In this document: one piece after another, positions 25,149-34,199 of the stretch
How the letters are laid out: each line of letters starts with the position of its first letter
Position numbering within the stretch: the first letter of the stretch is position 1
Assembly: GCA_047621665.1 (NCBI GenBank)
Contig: JBLHMB010000015.1
Span: forward strand, 1-64,000
Source: Actimicrobium sp047621665
Lineage (GTDB): Bacteria > Pseudomonadota > Gammaproteobacteria > Burkholderiales > Burkholderiaceae_D
DNA length: 64,000 nt
Reading direction: 5' to 3'
The notes under the pieces: model-generated
The model's database searches: none
Seen by the model: the letters and a program-made list of their open reading frames with translations, nothing else
Told to the model about the DNA's origin: nothing
Program-made: the position numbers and the translations under genes

Positions 25149-26156
25149 ATGCAGACCCTCCATATCAGTATCACGACGCTTGGTTTTCTGATCGCCTTAG
25201 CCTTGCTGTTTGGTTTCATGAATGGCTTCAATGATGCGGCCAACGCAATCGCCACCGTCGTCTCAACCGGGGTCCTGAAGCCGCAACAAGCGGTGGTGAT
25301 GGCGGCGATTTTCAATTTCATTGCGATCCTGGTATTTCAGCTGCAGGTGGCAGACACGGTGGGGAAGGGCACGATTGAGGCGTCGGTGGTCGACCACTAC
25401 GTGGTGTTCGGCGCACTGGCGGGCGCGATTACGTGGAGTTTCATCACCTGGTATCACGGTATTCCGTCGTCGTCGTCGCATGCATTGATCGGCGGGCTGA
25501 TCGGCGCCGCCGTGGCCAAGGCCGGTACCGGCGCGCTGATTGAATCGGGCCTGGTCAAGACCATCGCGTTCGTCGTCTTGTCACCGCTGCTCGGATTTAT
25601 TCTTGGATCGTTCATGATGCTGCTGGTGTCGTGGGTGTTCGTGCGCTCGACGCCGCGCAAGGCGGACAAATGGTTTCGTCGCCTGCAGTTCGGCTCGGCG
25701 GCGATGTACAGCCTCGGTCACGGTGGCAACGATGCGCAAAAAACCATGGGCATCATCTGGATGCTGCTGATCAGTTCCGGTTACTCGACCAGCAGCGATG
25801 CGTTGCCGTGGTGGGTGGTCGTCAGTTGCTACTGCGCGATCAGTTTTGGCACGTTGTTTGGCGGTTGGCGCATCGTCAAAACGATGGGCCAGCGCATCAC
25901 CAAACTCAAACCGGTGGGGGGATTTTGTGCCGAAAGTGGCGGAGCGCTAATGCTATTTGCAACGACGGCGATGGGCATCCCGATCTCGACGACGCATACG
26001 ATTACCGGTGCGATTGTCGGCGTCGGTTCGGTTCAAAAAATGTCGGCGGTCCGCTGGGGCGTTGCCGGCAATATTGTCTGGGCTTGGATCTTCACGATAC
26101 CGGCGACCGCATTCATGGCGGCGGTGGCATGGTGGATCGGCACGCTAATTCTGTAG
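25149..26156 (+). CDS. pit: PiT-family inorganic phosphate transporter
   Basis: A 335-residue membrane protein with about ten helices. Duplicated PiT signatures are visible: GFMNGFNDAANAIATVVSTGVLKP in the first half and AMYSLGHGGNDAQKTMGIIWMLL in the second. The GxNDxxN/K pairs carry phosphate and the driving cation. It is a low-affinity phosphate (metal-phosphate) symporter of the inner membrane, forming a two-gene unit with the DUF47 gene. Confidence 0.92.
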   Translation: MQTLHISITTLGFLIALALLFGFMNGFNDAANAIATVVSTGVLKPQQAVVMAAIFNFIAILVFQLQVADTVGKGTIEASVVDHYVVFGALAGAITWSFITWYHGIPSSSSHALIGGLIGAAVAKAGTGALIESGLVKTIAFVVLSPLLGFILGSFMMLLVSWVFVRSTPRKADKWFRRLQFGSAAMYSLGHGGNDAQKTMGIIWMLLISSGYSTSSDALPWWVVVSCYCAISFGTLFGGWRIVKTMGQRITKLKPVGGFCAESGGALMLFATTAMGIPISTTHTITGAIVGVGSVQKMSAVRWGVAGNIVWAWIFTIPATAFMAAVAWWIGTLIL

Positions 26157-26171
26157 GCCTTGCGTGCATCC

Positions 26172-26209
26172 AAAAAAAACGGCATCCGAACTTCCGGATG
26201 CCGTTTTGC
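26172..26209. terminator. bidirectional terminator between pit and phoH
   Basis: AAAACGGCATCCG-aactt-CGGATGCCGTTTT forms a perfect 13-base stem with A and T runs on both sides. It serves both convergent genes. Confidence 0.9.
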
Positions 26210-26229
26210 TGTGCAGTCGCGTTCTGTCG

Positions 26230-27924
26230 TTACAGCACTTCGCTCGCATGATCAGCCAACCGTGAGCGCTCGCCGCGTGCCAGCGTCACATGCCCGCTGT
26301 GCGCCCAACCCTTGAAGCGATCGACCACGTACGTCAGACCGCTCGACCCTTCGGTCAGGTACGGCGTATCAATTTGCGCGATATTACCGAGGCAGATGAT
26401 CTTGGTACCGGGACCGGCGCGGGTGACCAGGGTTTTCATTTGCTTGGGTGTCAGGTTTTGCGCTTCGTCGATGATCAGGAACTTGTTGACGAAAGTGCGA
26501 CCGCGCATGAAGTTCAGTGACTTGATCTTGATGCGTGAGCGGATCAGGTCCTGCGTCGCGGCACGGCCCCATTCACCGGCATCCGAATCAGACTTGTTGA
26601 GTACTTCAAGGTTGTCGTCGAAGGCACCCATCCATGGCGACATCTTTTCTTCCTCGGTACCTGGCAGGAAGCCGATGTCTTCGCCCACCGGCACCGTCAC
26701 GCGAGTGACGATGATTTCGTTGTAGAGCTTGGTTTCCAGTACTTGCGCCAAGCCCGCTGCGAGGGCCAGCAAGGTCTTGCCGGTACCGGCCTGACCCAGC
26801 AGTGTGACGAAATCGCATTCCGGATTCATCAGCAAGTTGAGGGCGAAGTTTTGCTCGCGGTTGCGGGCAGTGACACCCCAGACGTTGTTCTTGTTGTGGG
26901 CATAGTCACGCAGCGTTTGCAGCACAGCCGTTTTGCCATTGATCTCGCGAACCTTGCCGTAGAACGCCGGTTCGCCATTCATCGGCTCCATGTACACGAA
27001 CTGGTTCATCAGCATTGCCGGAACCAGCGGACCGGTCAACCGGTAGTACGTGGTGCCGGTGCCGTTCTTGTTTTCCTGCCAGGATTCGATGCCTTTGCCG
27101 TGCTTGTTCCAGAAATCGTCCGGCAAGTGCAGGATGCCCGAGTACAGCAGATCGGTGTCTTCCAGGACGTGATCGTTAAAGTATTCTTCGGCCGGCAAAC
27201 CGAGTGCACAGGCCTTGATGCGCATGTTGATGTCTTTCGACACCAGCACGATGGCCCGGCCCGGAAATTGCGCTTCGAGGGCGCGTACGACACCGAGGAT
27301 CTGGTTGTCCGCTTTGCCGACCGGCAGACCTTCGGGTAGTACGATGTTTTGCAATTTGGTCTGGAAAAACAGGCGGCCCTTTGCGTCCTTGTTGCCGAGC
27401 TTTGACAACGGAATGCCATCCTCGATGCTGGCGCCATTCATGTTACCAACCAGCGCATCAAGCGAACGCGATACCTGCCGCGCATTGCGTGCCACTTCGG
27501 TCATGCCCTTCTTGTGATCGTCGAGTTCTTCGAGCGTCATCATCGGCAGATAAACGTCGTGTTCCTCGAAACGGAACAACGAGCTAGGGTCATGCATCAA
27601 CACATTTGTGTCGAGTACAAACAGCTTTGAAATGCCGCTCTTGTCAGCCCGGCGGCTGATCCCTGACTTGGGCTTGGCGACGGCGGTTTTGGCGGGCTTG
27701 AGGGCACTAATTTTCGCTTTGACAGCGGGCGTCGCAGGCAGTCCCGGCGCCACAGGAGCCGCAGGAGTACGTGCAGTCGGTCGCGTCAGGGCCTCCATTT
27801 TACGAGGAGTGGTAACGGTCGGCATCGTGAACGGTTTGACGATTGTTGACTTGTCCGCCTTGGGATAGTCCGTCGGCGACAGCAGGGCAGCAGGTTTGGT
27901 CGGTAATTTTGGCAGTGGCATCAT
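26230..27924 (-). CDS. PhoH2-type protein: PIN RNase domain fused to PhoH ATPase
   Basis: A 564-residue fusion. Residues 1-95 are Ala/Pro/Lys-rich and look disordered. A PIN domain (about 98-240) starts KLFVLDTNVLMHDPSSL, with acidic residues for Mg-dependent RNA cleavage (DTN; ELDDHKKG; LVSKDINMRIKA). A linker domain precedes the PhoH ATPase (about 350-564) with Walker A LLGQAGTGKTLLAL, VGEDIGFLPGTEEEKMSPWMGA and FLIIDEAQNLTPKQMKTLVTRAG. Such PhoH2 proteins act as RNA helicase/nucleases in other bacteria. Adjacency to pit is convergent and need not imply a phosphate role. Confidence 0.9.
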   Translation of the reverse strand: MMPLPKLPTKPAALLSPTDYPKADKSTIVKPFTMPTVTTPRKMEALTRPTARTPAAPVAPGLPATPAVKAKISALKPAKTAVAKPKSGISRRADKSGISKLFVLDTNVLMHDPSSLFRFEEHDVYLPMMTLEELDDHKKGMTEVARNARQVSRSLDALVGNMNGASIEDGIPLSKLGNKDAKGRLFFQTKLQNIVLPEGLPVGKADNQILGVVRALEAQFPGRAIVLVSKDINMRIKACALGLPAEEYFNDHVLEDTDLLYSGILHLPDDFWNKHGKGIESWQENKNGTGTTYYRLTGPLVPAMLMNQFVYMEPMNGEPAFYGKVREINGKTAVLQTLRDYAHNKNNVWGVTARNREQNFALNLLMNPECDFVTLLGQAGTGKTLLALAAGLAQVLETKLYNEIIVTRVTVPVGEDIGFLPGTEEEKMSPWMGAFDDNLEVLNKSDSDAGEWGRAATQDLIRSRIKIKSLNFMRGRTFVNKFLIIDEAQNLTPKQMKTLVTRAGPGTKIICLGNIAQIDTPYLTEGSSGLTYVVDRFKGWAHSGHVTLARGERSRLADHASEVL

Positions 27925-28058
27925 GACCTCGATCTAAATACGGTTAAGCGATACGCATACCTTGTGGCATGGCGAACGGGGTCTAACGGTAGTAACAGCG
28001 GGAATGGCAAGCGTAAAGAAAACGGCAAGCGAACAACGGGCAGGCGAACAAAGTGCAA

Positions 28059-28104
28059 AAAGCCGTTTGAGGCCAAGACGGTGGTCCTGGTCTCAAACGG
28101 CTTT
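28059..28104. terminator. long hairpin downstream of bcp
   Basis: AGCCGTTTGAGgCC and GGtCTCAAACGGCT pair around a central AAGACGGTGGTCCT region, with an A run on the left and CTTTCG on the right. It is a likely bidirectional terminator in the 227-base gap between phoH (start) and bcp (end). The rest of the gap is Gly/Lys-codon-like low-complexity DNA with no gene. Confidence 0.65.
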
Positions 28105-28151
28105 CGAAAAGCGGATTCTTTAATTGAATTCAATGGTTATCGGCTCTCGGT

Positions 28152-28628
28152 CTAGGCTAAGGCCTTCACAAATTCCAGTACATCATCGACGTGTCCGGGT
28201 ACCTTCACTCCCCGCCATTCTTTCACCAATTCGCCGGCACCGTCAATGATAAATGTGCTGCGTTCGACACCACGTACCGTCTTGCCGTACATGCTTTTCG
28301 ATTTCATCACATTGAACTGCAGGCACACAACTTCTTCGGGATCAGAGATCAGTTCGAACGGCATGCCGAGCTTGGCTTTGAAACCTTCGTGCGAGCGCAG
28401 GCTGTCGCGGCTGATGCCGAACACGATGGCATTGGCTGCTTCGAATTCCGGATACAGATCACGAAAGCGCATGCTCTCGGCGGTGCATCCCGGTGTGTTG
28501 TCCTTCGGGTAAAAAAACAGGATGACGGTCTTGCCGGCGTGCTCCGACAAGCGGAACGGCTGCGTGCCGGTTACCAGTGCGGAAAAGTCTTCAACGATCT
28601 TGGTTGCTACAGAGGGGCTATCAGCCAC
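28152..28628 (-). CDS. bcp: thioredoxin-dependent peroxiredoxin Bcp/PrxQ
   Basis: A 158-residue peroxiredoxin that reduces hydroperoxides. The active-site loop FFYPKDNTPGCTAESMRFRD places the peroxidatic Cys at 48. The second cysteine five residues later, present in E. coli Bcp, is replaced by Met (CTAESM). Another Cys at 102 could form the disulphide, as in a subgroup of PrxQ. RGVERSTFIID is typical. It starts at GTG 28628 with AGGAG six bases before. It follows arnD by 54 bases on the same strand and could be read through from the arn operon. Confidence 0.92.
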   Translation of the reverse strand: MADSPSVATKIVEDFSALVTGTQPFRLSEHAGKTVILFFYPKDNTPGCTAESMRFRDLYPEFEAANAIVFGISRDSLRSHEGFKAKLGMPFELISDPEEVVCLQFNVMKSKSMYGKTVRGVERSTFIIDGAGELVKEWRGVKVPGHVDDVLEFVKALA

Positions 28629-28682
28629 GTGATTCTCCTGGTCGTTTCATAGTTGATGTCAAACAGTTCAGCAGATCGACGC

Positions 28683-29624
28683 TCAGGCAGCTTGCAGCAG
28701 CAAGTCACCCGAACGGCCAGGCAAGGTGCCCCAGGCAATCGGATTGACCGGCAATACGCGCTGGCCAATGGCTTGGTGGTAATCGCGCATCGCCGCCAGT
28801 TCATAACCTTGCGCGCGCCATCCGCTGAGTAGTTGTTCAAATATGGGGGCGAGTTTTTGTCCTTCAAGTTCGGCATGCAAGGTGTAGACATGATCGCGTG
28901 GCGATGCGGTCAGGCGTAACAGCACGGCGGCAATATTAGCCGTCGTGACCAGTTCGCCATCGATGGTCCGGCCCAGCAGTTCATCAAGAGTCGGCAGCGT
29001 GGTCGGCATCTGGATGCATGACAATGTCCCGCCGTCGATGCTAAGCCGGTGCGGTCCCGCATCGGCATGCAGCAGACGGCCATCGTCATGAAGTTGTGCC
29101 CGCTCGTCGGAGGCGTACGCAATGCCGAACGCATCGAGCTGCCTGAACGCGTGCGGATTCATTTGCCAGCCGGCGGCGCCGTGGGTCTGCGCTGCAAAAC
29201 CGAAGACATCGGTGAAGCGATCGTAAGAACGTTGCATCAGGCCTTGCGTCCATGTCGCATCCTGCTGGCGGACATGATCCTGCCAGACCACGTGGTCCCA
29301 GGTGTGGATACCGCATTCGAAGCCGGCTTGATGCACTGCTCGCAATTGATTTGCACACAATTGACCAATGTCCGGTGCCGGCAACAGCACGCCGTACATC
29401 AGGGTTTTCAGGCCATAGTGTTCCAGCACCGAGGTACGTGATACCTTCTGGAAAAAGCCGGGACGGAAGGCCCGCCGCAAGGCCCAGCCGGTATGGTCCG
29501 GTCCCAGCGAGAACAGAAAGGTGGCGCGTGCATCGTGCTTTTGCAACATGCGCACCAGATTCGGCACCCCTTCGCGGGTGCCGCGAAAGGTGTCGACATC
29601 GATCTTGAGTGTAATCAGAGGCAA
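28683..29624 (-). CDS. arnD: ArnD, undecaprenyl-phosphate Ara4FN deformylase
   Basis: A 313-residue polysaccharide-deacetylase fold enzyme. It removes the formyl group from undecaprenyl-phosphate-4-formamido-arabinose at the cytoplasmic side of the inner membrane, making Ara4N ready for transfer to lipid A. The N-terminus LKIDVDTFRGTREGVPNL holds the catalytic/metal Asp. FECGIHTWDHVVWQDH carries the His pair, and THGAAGWQMNPHAF is family-specific. Only TTG 29624 gives a full N-terminus; no clear ribosome site is seen, but the stop of the preceding gene is six bases away. Confidence 0.88.
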   Translation of the reverse strand: MPLITLKIDVDTFRGTREGVPNLVRMLQKHDARATFLFSLGPDHTGWALRRAFRPGFFQKVSRTSVLEHYGLKTLMYGVLLPAPDIGQLCANQLRAVHQAGFECGIHTWDHVVWQDHVRQQDATWTQGLMQRSYDRFTDVFGFAAQTHGAAGWQMNPHAFRQLDAFGIAYASDERAQLHDDGRLLHADAGPHRLSIDGGTLSCIQMPTTLPTLDELLGRTIDGELVTTANIAAVLLRLTASPRDHVYTLHAELEGQKLAPIFEQLLSGWRAQGYELAAMRDYHQAIGQRVLPVNPIAWGTLPGRSGDLLLQAA

Positions 29625-29630
29625 GGGATA

Positions 29631-30683
29631 TTAATCCATCAATGCGCGGGCAGCGGCGACTTGTCCGCGGTAGGCGTCAAAAATATTACGCAGCGTATCG
29701 GCCATCGTGGTGGTTGGATACCAGTCCAGTTCTTCGCAGGTATTGGTGATTTTCGGCACGCGATTCTGCACGTCCTGATAGCCCTTGCCGTAGTAAGCCG
29801 CTGAGGTGGTCTCGATCAGTTCGACATTCTTGGCGGAATCGGCATATTCCGGATAGTCGGCTGCCAGCTTTAACATCATCGCTGCGAGGTCGCGGATCGA
29901 GTAATTATTGACCGGGTTGCCGATGTTGTAGATCTTGCCGGTGGCGATGCCATCCTTGTTGGCGATGATCTTGATCAGCGCATCAATGCCGTCGTCGATA
30001 TACGTGAACGCGCGCTTTTGCTCGCCGCCATCGACCAGCGAAATATTTTCACCGCGCACGATGTGACCAAAGAATTGGGTGACCACGCGCGAGCTGCCTT
30101 CTTTCGGCGTATGGATCGAATCGAGTCCGGCACCGATCCAGTTGAATGGACGGAACAGCGTGAAGTTCAGGCCTTCCATGCCATAGCCCCAGATCACGCG
30201 ATCCATCAGCTGCTTCGAGCAGGAATAAATCCAGCGCGGTTTGTTGATCGGGCCACAGATCAGTTCGGATTCTTCCGGATCGAATTCATCGTCATGGCAC
30301 ATGCCATAGACTTCCGAGGTCGACGGGAATACCAGATGCTTGCCGTATTTGGCGGCCGAGCGAACGATCGGCAGGTTGGCTTCGAAGTCGAGTTCGAACA
30401 CGCGCAGCGGTTGCTTGACATAGGTTGATGGCGTGGCGATTGCCACCAGTGGCAGGATCACATCGCACTTCTTGACGTGGTACTCGACCCATTCCTTGTT
30501 GATCGTGATGTCGCCGTCAAAGAAATGCATGCGTGACTTGAAGTCCGGATTGTCCAGCAGGTCGGTGATGCGGTCGCTCATCATGTCCATGCCATAGACG
30601 TGCCAGTCGGTGGTTTCGAGGATGCGTTTGGACAGATGGTGACCAATGAAACCATTGACGCCGAGGATGAGGACTTTTTTCAT
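29631..30683 (-). CDS. arnA: ArnA dehydrogenase half: UDP-glucuronate decarboxylase
   Basis: A 350-residue short-chain dehydrogenase/epimerase-type enzyme. It oxidises UDP-glucuronate at C4 and decarboxylates it to UDP-4-keto-pentose, corresponding to the C-terminal half of E. coli ArnA. KKVLILGVNGFIGHHLSKRIL is the NAD-binding motif. PSTSEVYGMCHDDEFDPEES, WIYSCSKQLMDRVIWGYG (YxxxK pair) and FRPFNWIGAGLDSIH are ArnA-specific. In enterobacteria this domain is fused to the formyltransferase, here encoded by a separate gene upstream. ATG 30683 is chosen; GTG 30689 is also possible. Confidence 0.9.
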   Translation of the reverse strand: MKKVLILGVNGFIGHHLSKRILETTDWHVYGMDMMSDRITDLLDNPDFKSRMHFFDGDITINKEWVEYHVKKCDVILPLVAIATPSTYVKQPLRVFELDFEANLPIVRSAAKYGKHLVFPSTSEVYGMCHDDEFDPEESELICGPINKPRWIYSCSKQLMDRVIWGYGMEGLNFTLFRPFNWIGAGLDSIHTPKEGSSRVVTQFFGHIVRGENISLVDGGEQKRAFTYIDDGIDALIKIIANKDGIATGKIYNIGNPVNNYSIRDLAAMMLKLAADYPEYADSAKNVELIETTSAAYYGKGYQDVQNRVPKITNTCEELDWYPTTTMADTLRNIFDAYRGQVAAARALMD

Positions 30684-30707
30684 GTTCACTGCTTTCGTAA
30701 ATGTTTT

Positions 30708-31616
30708 TTAGTTCGTGTTGCCGGACATGTTTTGCTGTAATTGTGCCGGCGTCAGCGGGACGTCGTTGACCAGCAAGGTAGAAATTGCCAGTGCATGACC
30801 GTCACCACAAATTCCCAGAATGCGATTATCCACTACCGCAAGGCCAGGTGCCAAATCGGGAAAAGTCTGCGTCGAAAGCCGCGCCTTGCCGATCACGTAA
30901 GTGACATCATCCTGCACCGTCCAGGCCCCCGGATACGGCGGTGCCACGGCGCGATGCAGGTTGTAGACCTGCTGCGCGGATTGCTGCCAGTCGATGCGGC
31001 CGTCAGCCGGTTTGCGCCCGCCAAAGTAGCTGCCCTGTGCGATGTCGTTGGGCAGGCGCGGAATGCGACCCGCGAGCATTTCCGGCAGCACATCCCAGAG
31101 CGTTTTTTCGGCGGCAACGACGACCTTGCCGAACACCTCATGCGCGGTATCGTCGGGCAGAATCGGCACACTGGTCTGCGCGACGATGGCGCCGGCGTCG
31201 GGTTTTTCGGCCATCTCATGGAGCGTGGCACCGGTGCTGTCTTCACCATGCAGCACGGCCCAGTTGATCGGCACGCGGCCGCGATATTTCGGCAGCAGAG
31301 AGCCATGCATGTTGAATGCACCCAGGCGTGCCAGCGCCAGCAATGGCACTGGCAACATGTGGCGGTAATAAAAACTGAAAATGAAATCCGGTGCGATGGC
31401 ACTTACCTGTTCAAACAGGGCAGGGCTGGCCGGATCGTCCGGTGTGGTCACCGCGATGGCGTGTTCGGCGCACAGCGCAGCGACCGACTCGAACCAGATG
31501 GTTTCGGCCGGATTGTCCTGATGCGTGACGACCAGCGCGATCTCGACGCCGCGCGCCAGCAAGACCTGCAGGCAGCGCACGCCGACATTGTGATAGGCAA
31601 AAACGACCGCGCGCAT
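30708..31616 (-). CDS. arnA: ArnA formyltransferase half
   Basis: A 302-residue enzyme that transfers a formyl group from 10-formyl-tetrahydrofolate to UDP-Ara4N, corresponding to the N-terminal half of E. coli ArnA. The formyltransferase core LGAFNMHGSLLPKYRGRVPINWAVLHGE has catalytic Asn and His, and AEKPDAGAIVAQ has the Asp. The C-terminal domain (about 205-300) is the OB-like part. Its ATG overlaps the arnC stop by one base (TGATG), so translation is coupled. As a stand-alone protein it must work with the separate dehydrogenase. Confidence 0.9.
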   Translation of the reverse strand: MRAVVFAYHNVGVRCLQVLLARGVEIALVVTHQDNPAETIWFESVAALCAEHAIAVTTPDDPASPALFEQVSAIAPDFIFSFYYRHMLPVPLLALARLGAFNMHGSLLPKYRGRVPINWAVLHGEDSTGATLHEMAEKPDAGAIVAQTSVPILPDDTAHEVFGKVVVAAEKTLWDVLPEMLAGRIPRLPNDIAQGSYFGGRKPADGRIDWQQSAQQVYNLHRAVAPPYPGAWTVQDDVTYVIGKARLSTQTFPDLAPGLAVVDNRILGICGDGHALAISTLLVNDVPLTPAQLQQNMSGNTN

Positions 31617-32590
31617 CAGTGGCCCTGCGTTCCGGAGGGGGTCTTGACAGGGTGTTCAACGGTTTCCTGCAAGACTGCCTGAATCACGTAACGCGGACGT
31701 CCGCGCACCTGCTCGTAAATCCGACCGACATACTCGCCGACCAGACCGATACCGAACAGCACCACGCCGATCATGAAGAACACAATCGCGAACAGCGTGA
31801 ACACGCCTTCGACTTCGGCGCCGAGTGCAAAGCGGCGCACCAGCAGAATCACGAACAGAATCGCCGACAGGAACGACAGGCCGATACCGAAGATCGAAAA
31901 AAATTGCAGGGGCATCAGCGAAAATCCGGTAATCAAATCGAAATTAAGGCGTATCAGGCTGTACAGCGAATACTTCGATTCGCCGGCCGAGCGTTCCTCG
32001 TGCTCGACGACGATTTCAGTCGGGTGGCGTGCGAACGTGTAGGCCAGCGCCGGTACGAAGGTATTGACCTCGCTGCACTGGTTGATCAGGTCGATGACAT
32101 TGCGGCCATAGGCGCGCAGCATGTTGCCCTGATCGGTCATCTGAATGTGCGTCAGTGTTTCGCGCAGCCGGTTCATGGCGCGCGAGGCGTAGGTGCGGAA
32201 CGCCGAGTCCTGCCGGTCGCGCCGGATCGAACCGACATAGTCGAAACCTTCGCGCATCTTGTTGACGAGGTTGGCAATTTCTTCGGGCGGATTTTGCAGG
32301 TCGGCGTCGAGCGTGACGGTGATCTCGCCACGGGTCGCCTGGAAGCCGGCCAGGATCGCCATGTGCTGGCCGTAATTACCATTGAACAGCACGACGCGGG
32401 TGACGTCGGGACGCAAACGGAACTGGTCCGCCAGCAGCGCGGCAGAGGCGTCGCGGCTGCCATCGTTGACGAAGATGACTTCGTAGCTATAACCGAGCGC
32501 ATCGAGAGCCGGATACAGGCGCGCAAACAATTTGGCGATGCCGGCTTCTTCGTTGTAGATCGGGATAACGACGGACAGTTGAGGTTTCAT
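31616..32590 (-). CDS. arnC: ArnC undecaprenyl-phosphate Ara4FN transferase
   Basis: A 324-residue family-2 glycosyltransferase anchored by two C-terminal helices. It moves formylated Ara4N from UDP to undecaprenyl phosphate. Motifs: SVVIPIYNEEAGIAKLF, VIFVNDGSRD, LDADLQNPPEEI (DxD) and QMTDQGNMLRAYGR. Membrane segments lie at about 230-255 and 268-295, with a DLITGFSLMPLQ amphipathic lead. Length and order match ArnC/PmrF. It is 15 bases downstream of arnB on the same strand. Confidence 0.93.
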   Translation of the reverse strand: MKPQLSVVIPIYNEEAGIAKLFARLYPALDALGYSYEVIFVNDGSRDASAALLADQFRLRPDVTRVVLFNGNYGQHMAILAGFQATRGEITVTLDADLQNPPEEIANLVNKMREGFDYVGSIRRDRQDSAFRTYASRAMNRLRETLTHIQMTDQGNMLRAYGRNVIDLINQCSEVNTFVPALAYTFARHPTEIVVEHEERSAGESKYSLYSLIRLNFDLITGFSLMPLQFFSIFGIGLSFLSAILFVILLVRRFALGAEVEGVFTLFAIVFFMIGVVLFGIGLVGEYVGRIYEQVRGRPRYVIQAVLQETVEHPVKTPSGTQGH

Positions 32591-32605
32591 CAGGGATGGA
32601 TAAAA

Positions 32606-33739
32606 TTATTGGAGGACGGAGAGTACCGCAGCAACCGCGCGTTCGACATCGCTTTCGGTCATCGTCGCAAACATCGGCAGCGAGACGATGCGCTGACCGA
32701 CCCGTTCGGCCACTGGGAACATGCCTTCGGTAAAGCCACGTGCGCGGTACAGCGACAGTAAGTGAATCGCCGGATAGTGATAACCGATACCGATCTGCAG
32801 CGCCATCATCCGTTCCATGAAATCAGCGCGGGTGAGGCGCCCGGGCAGCACCAGCTGGAACATGTGCCAGTTCGAATTGTCGAAGTCGGCCACCGGCAAC
32901 TGGGCACCGGTGCGCTCCTCGAAGTCGCTGCCGAACAGCGTGAAGTAATGGCGCGCCAGACGACGGCGTGTCGCGGTGATCGCCTCGATGTGCGCGAACT
33001 GACCCAGACCGATGGTGGCGGCGATATCGGTCATGTTGAATTTGCCGCCGAGGACATCGACATCGAGGCCATCGAAACCGCTGCGGGTGACGCCTTGCAA
33101 GCGGTATTTTTCAGCCAGCCGTGCTTCGGCCGCGTCATTCAACACCAGGCAACCGCCTTCGGAGGTGGTGATGTTCTTGTTGGCCTGAAAGCTGAACGAG
33201 ACGAAGTCGCCTATGGCACCGATGCGCTGGCCGTTCCAGCTCGACGCAATCGCTTGCGCGGCATCTTCGATCACGCGCAGGTTGTGTTTTTTTGCGATCG
33301 CATACAGACGGTCCATGTCGACCGGCAGGCCGGACAGGTAGACCGGAATGATTGCGCGGGTGCGTGGCGTGATTGCGGCTTCGACTAGATCGAGGTCGAT
33401 GTTGCGGGTGACCGGATCGATATCGGCAAACACCGGCGTGGCACCGACTTCGATGATCACGTTGGCGGTGGCAACCCACGAGATCGGCGTCGTGATGACT
33501 TCGTCGCCGGGACCGATGCCGGCGATACGCAGCGCGATCTCCATTGTGCAGGTGCCGGAATTGAACGTACGCACTGGTCGACCGCCGAAGTAGGCCGACA
33601 GTTGTGCTTCGAAGGCTTGCACTTTCGGCCCGCTGGTAATCCAGCCCGAGCGCAGCACATCACCGACGGCGGCAATGGTGGCTTCATCAATCGTTGGCCG
33701 GGAAAACGGCAGGAACGGCAGGGTCAGGGGAGAGTTCAT
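32606..33739 (-). CDS. arnB: ArnB UDP-Ara4O aminotransferase
   Basis: A 377-residue PLP-dependent DegT/DnrJ-family enzyme that aminates UDP-4-keto-arabinose with glutamate. It shows LPFLPFSRPTIDEATIAAV near the start, VRTFNSGTCTMEIAL (phosphate binding), VIEDAAQAI and FSFQANKNITTSEGG with the PLP lysine. HYPAIHLLSLYRARGF is typical of ArnB. ATG 33739 is chosen over an upstream extension to 33793. Confidence 0.92.
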   Translation of the reverse strand: MNSPLTLPFLPFSRPTIDEATIAAVGDVLRSGWITSGPKVQAFEAQLSAYFGGRPVRTFNSGTCTMEIALRIAGIGPGDEVITTPISWVATANVIIEVGATPVFADIDPVTRNIDLDLVEAAITPRTRAIIPVYLSGLPVDMDRLYAIAKKHNLRVIEDAAQAIASSWNGQRIGAIGDFVSFSFQANKNITTSEGGCLVLNDAAEARLAEKYRLQGVTRSGFDGLDVDVLGGKFNMTDIAATIGLGQFAHIEAITATRRRLARHYFTLFGSDFEERTGAQLPVADFDNSNWHMFQLVLPGRLTRADFMERMMALQIGIGYHYPAIHLLSLYRARGFTEGMFPVAERVGQRIVSLPMFATMTESDVERAVAAVLSVLQ

Positions 33740-33814
33740 GGGATGCGATTGCCTATAAAAACGGGTTGCGCCGGAGGTCTGGCGCGAATACAAAACGGAT
33801 CAACAAGACAGGTA

Positions 33815-34189
33815 TTAAGAACGCGCCAGCAGAATCACGCCAACGATGATCACGCCGATGCCGAGAAGTCGCTGCATTGACACGATCTCGCCGAGGAAAT
33901 ACCACGCGCCCAGCGCATTAATGATGTAGCCCAGCGAGAGCATCGGATAGGCGATCGTCACATCCACGCGGGACAGACCAATAATCCAGACCAGCACCGA
34001 CACGACATAGCAGGTCAGGCCGCCGAGGATAGGCAATTGGGTGGCCAGCTTGATGCCGGTCGGGAACCAGTTATCGGCGGTCAGATGGATCGCACCGACC
34101 GCGTTGGTACCGGCCTTGAGCAGCAACTGCGCGATCGCGTTGAGACAGATGCCGGTCAGGATAAAACCGAAGGTAGGAAGATTCATCAT
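33815..34189 (-). CDS. small EamA/SMR-type flippase subunit, ArnE/ArnF-like
   Basis: A 124-residue protein with four hydrophobic helices, MMNLPTFGFILTGICLNAIAQLLLKAGT...VVSVLVWIIGLSRVDVTIAYPMLSLGYIINALGAWYFLGE. The SMR-like signature and its place between arnB and arnT point to ArnE/ArnF, the heterodimer that flips undecaprenyl-phosphate-Ara4N to the periplasm. Only one such gene is present, so it may work as a homodimer or with a partner elsewhere. Two adjacent ATGs (34189 and 34186) are possible starts. Confidence 0.8.
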   Translation of the reverse strand: MMNLPTFGFILTGICLNAIAQLLLKAGTNAVGAIHLTADNWFPTGIKLATQLPILGGLTCYVVSVLVWIIGLSRVDVTIAYPMLSLGYIINALGAWYFLGEIVSMQRLLGIGVIIVGVILLARS

Positions 34190-34199
34190 GCAGGGGCGA

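Noticed and set aside
27925..28058. Gly/Lys-type low-complexity sequence between phoH and bcp as a small gene
   Set aside because: No start with a ribosome site and no consistent frame. It seems to be spacer DNA before the terminator.
30018..33388. Plus-strand ORFs through the arn genes
   Set aside because: They are antisense to well-recognised enzymes, so they are shadows.
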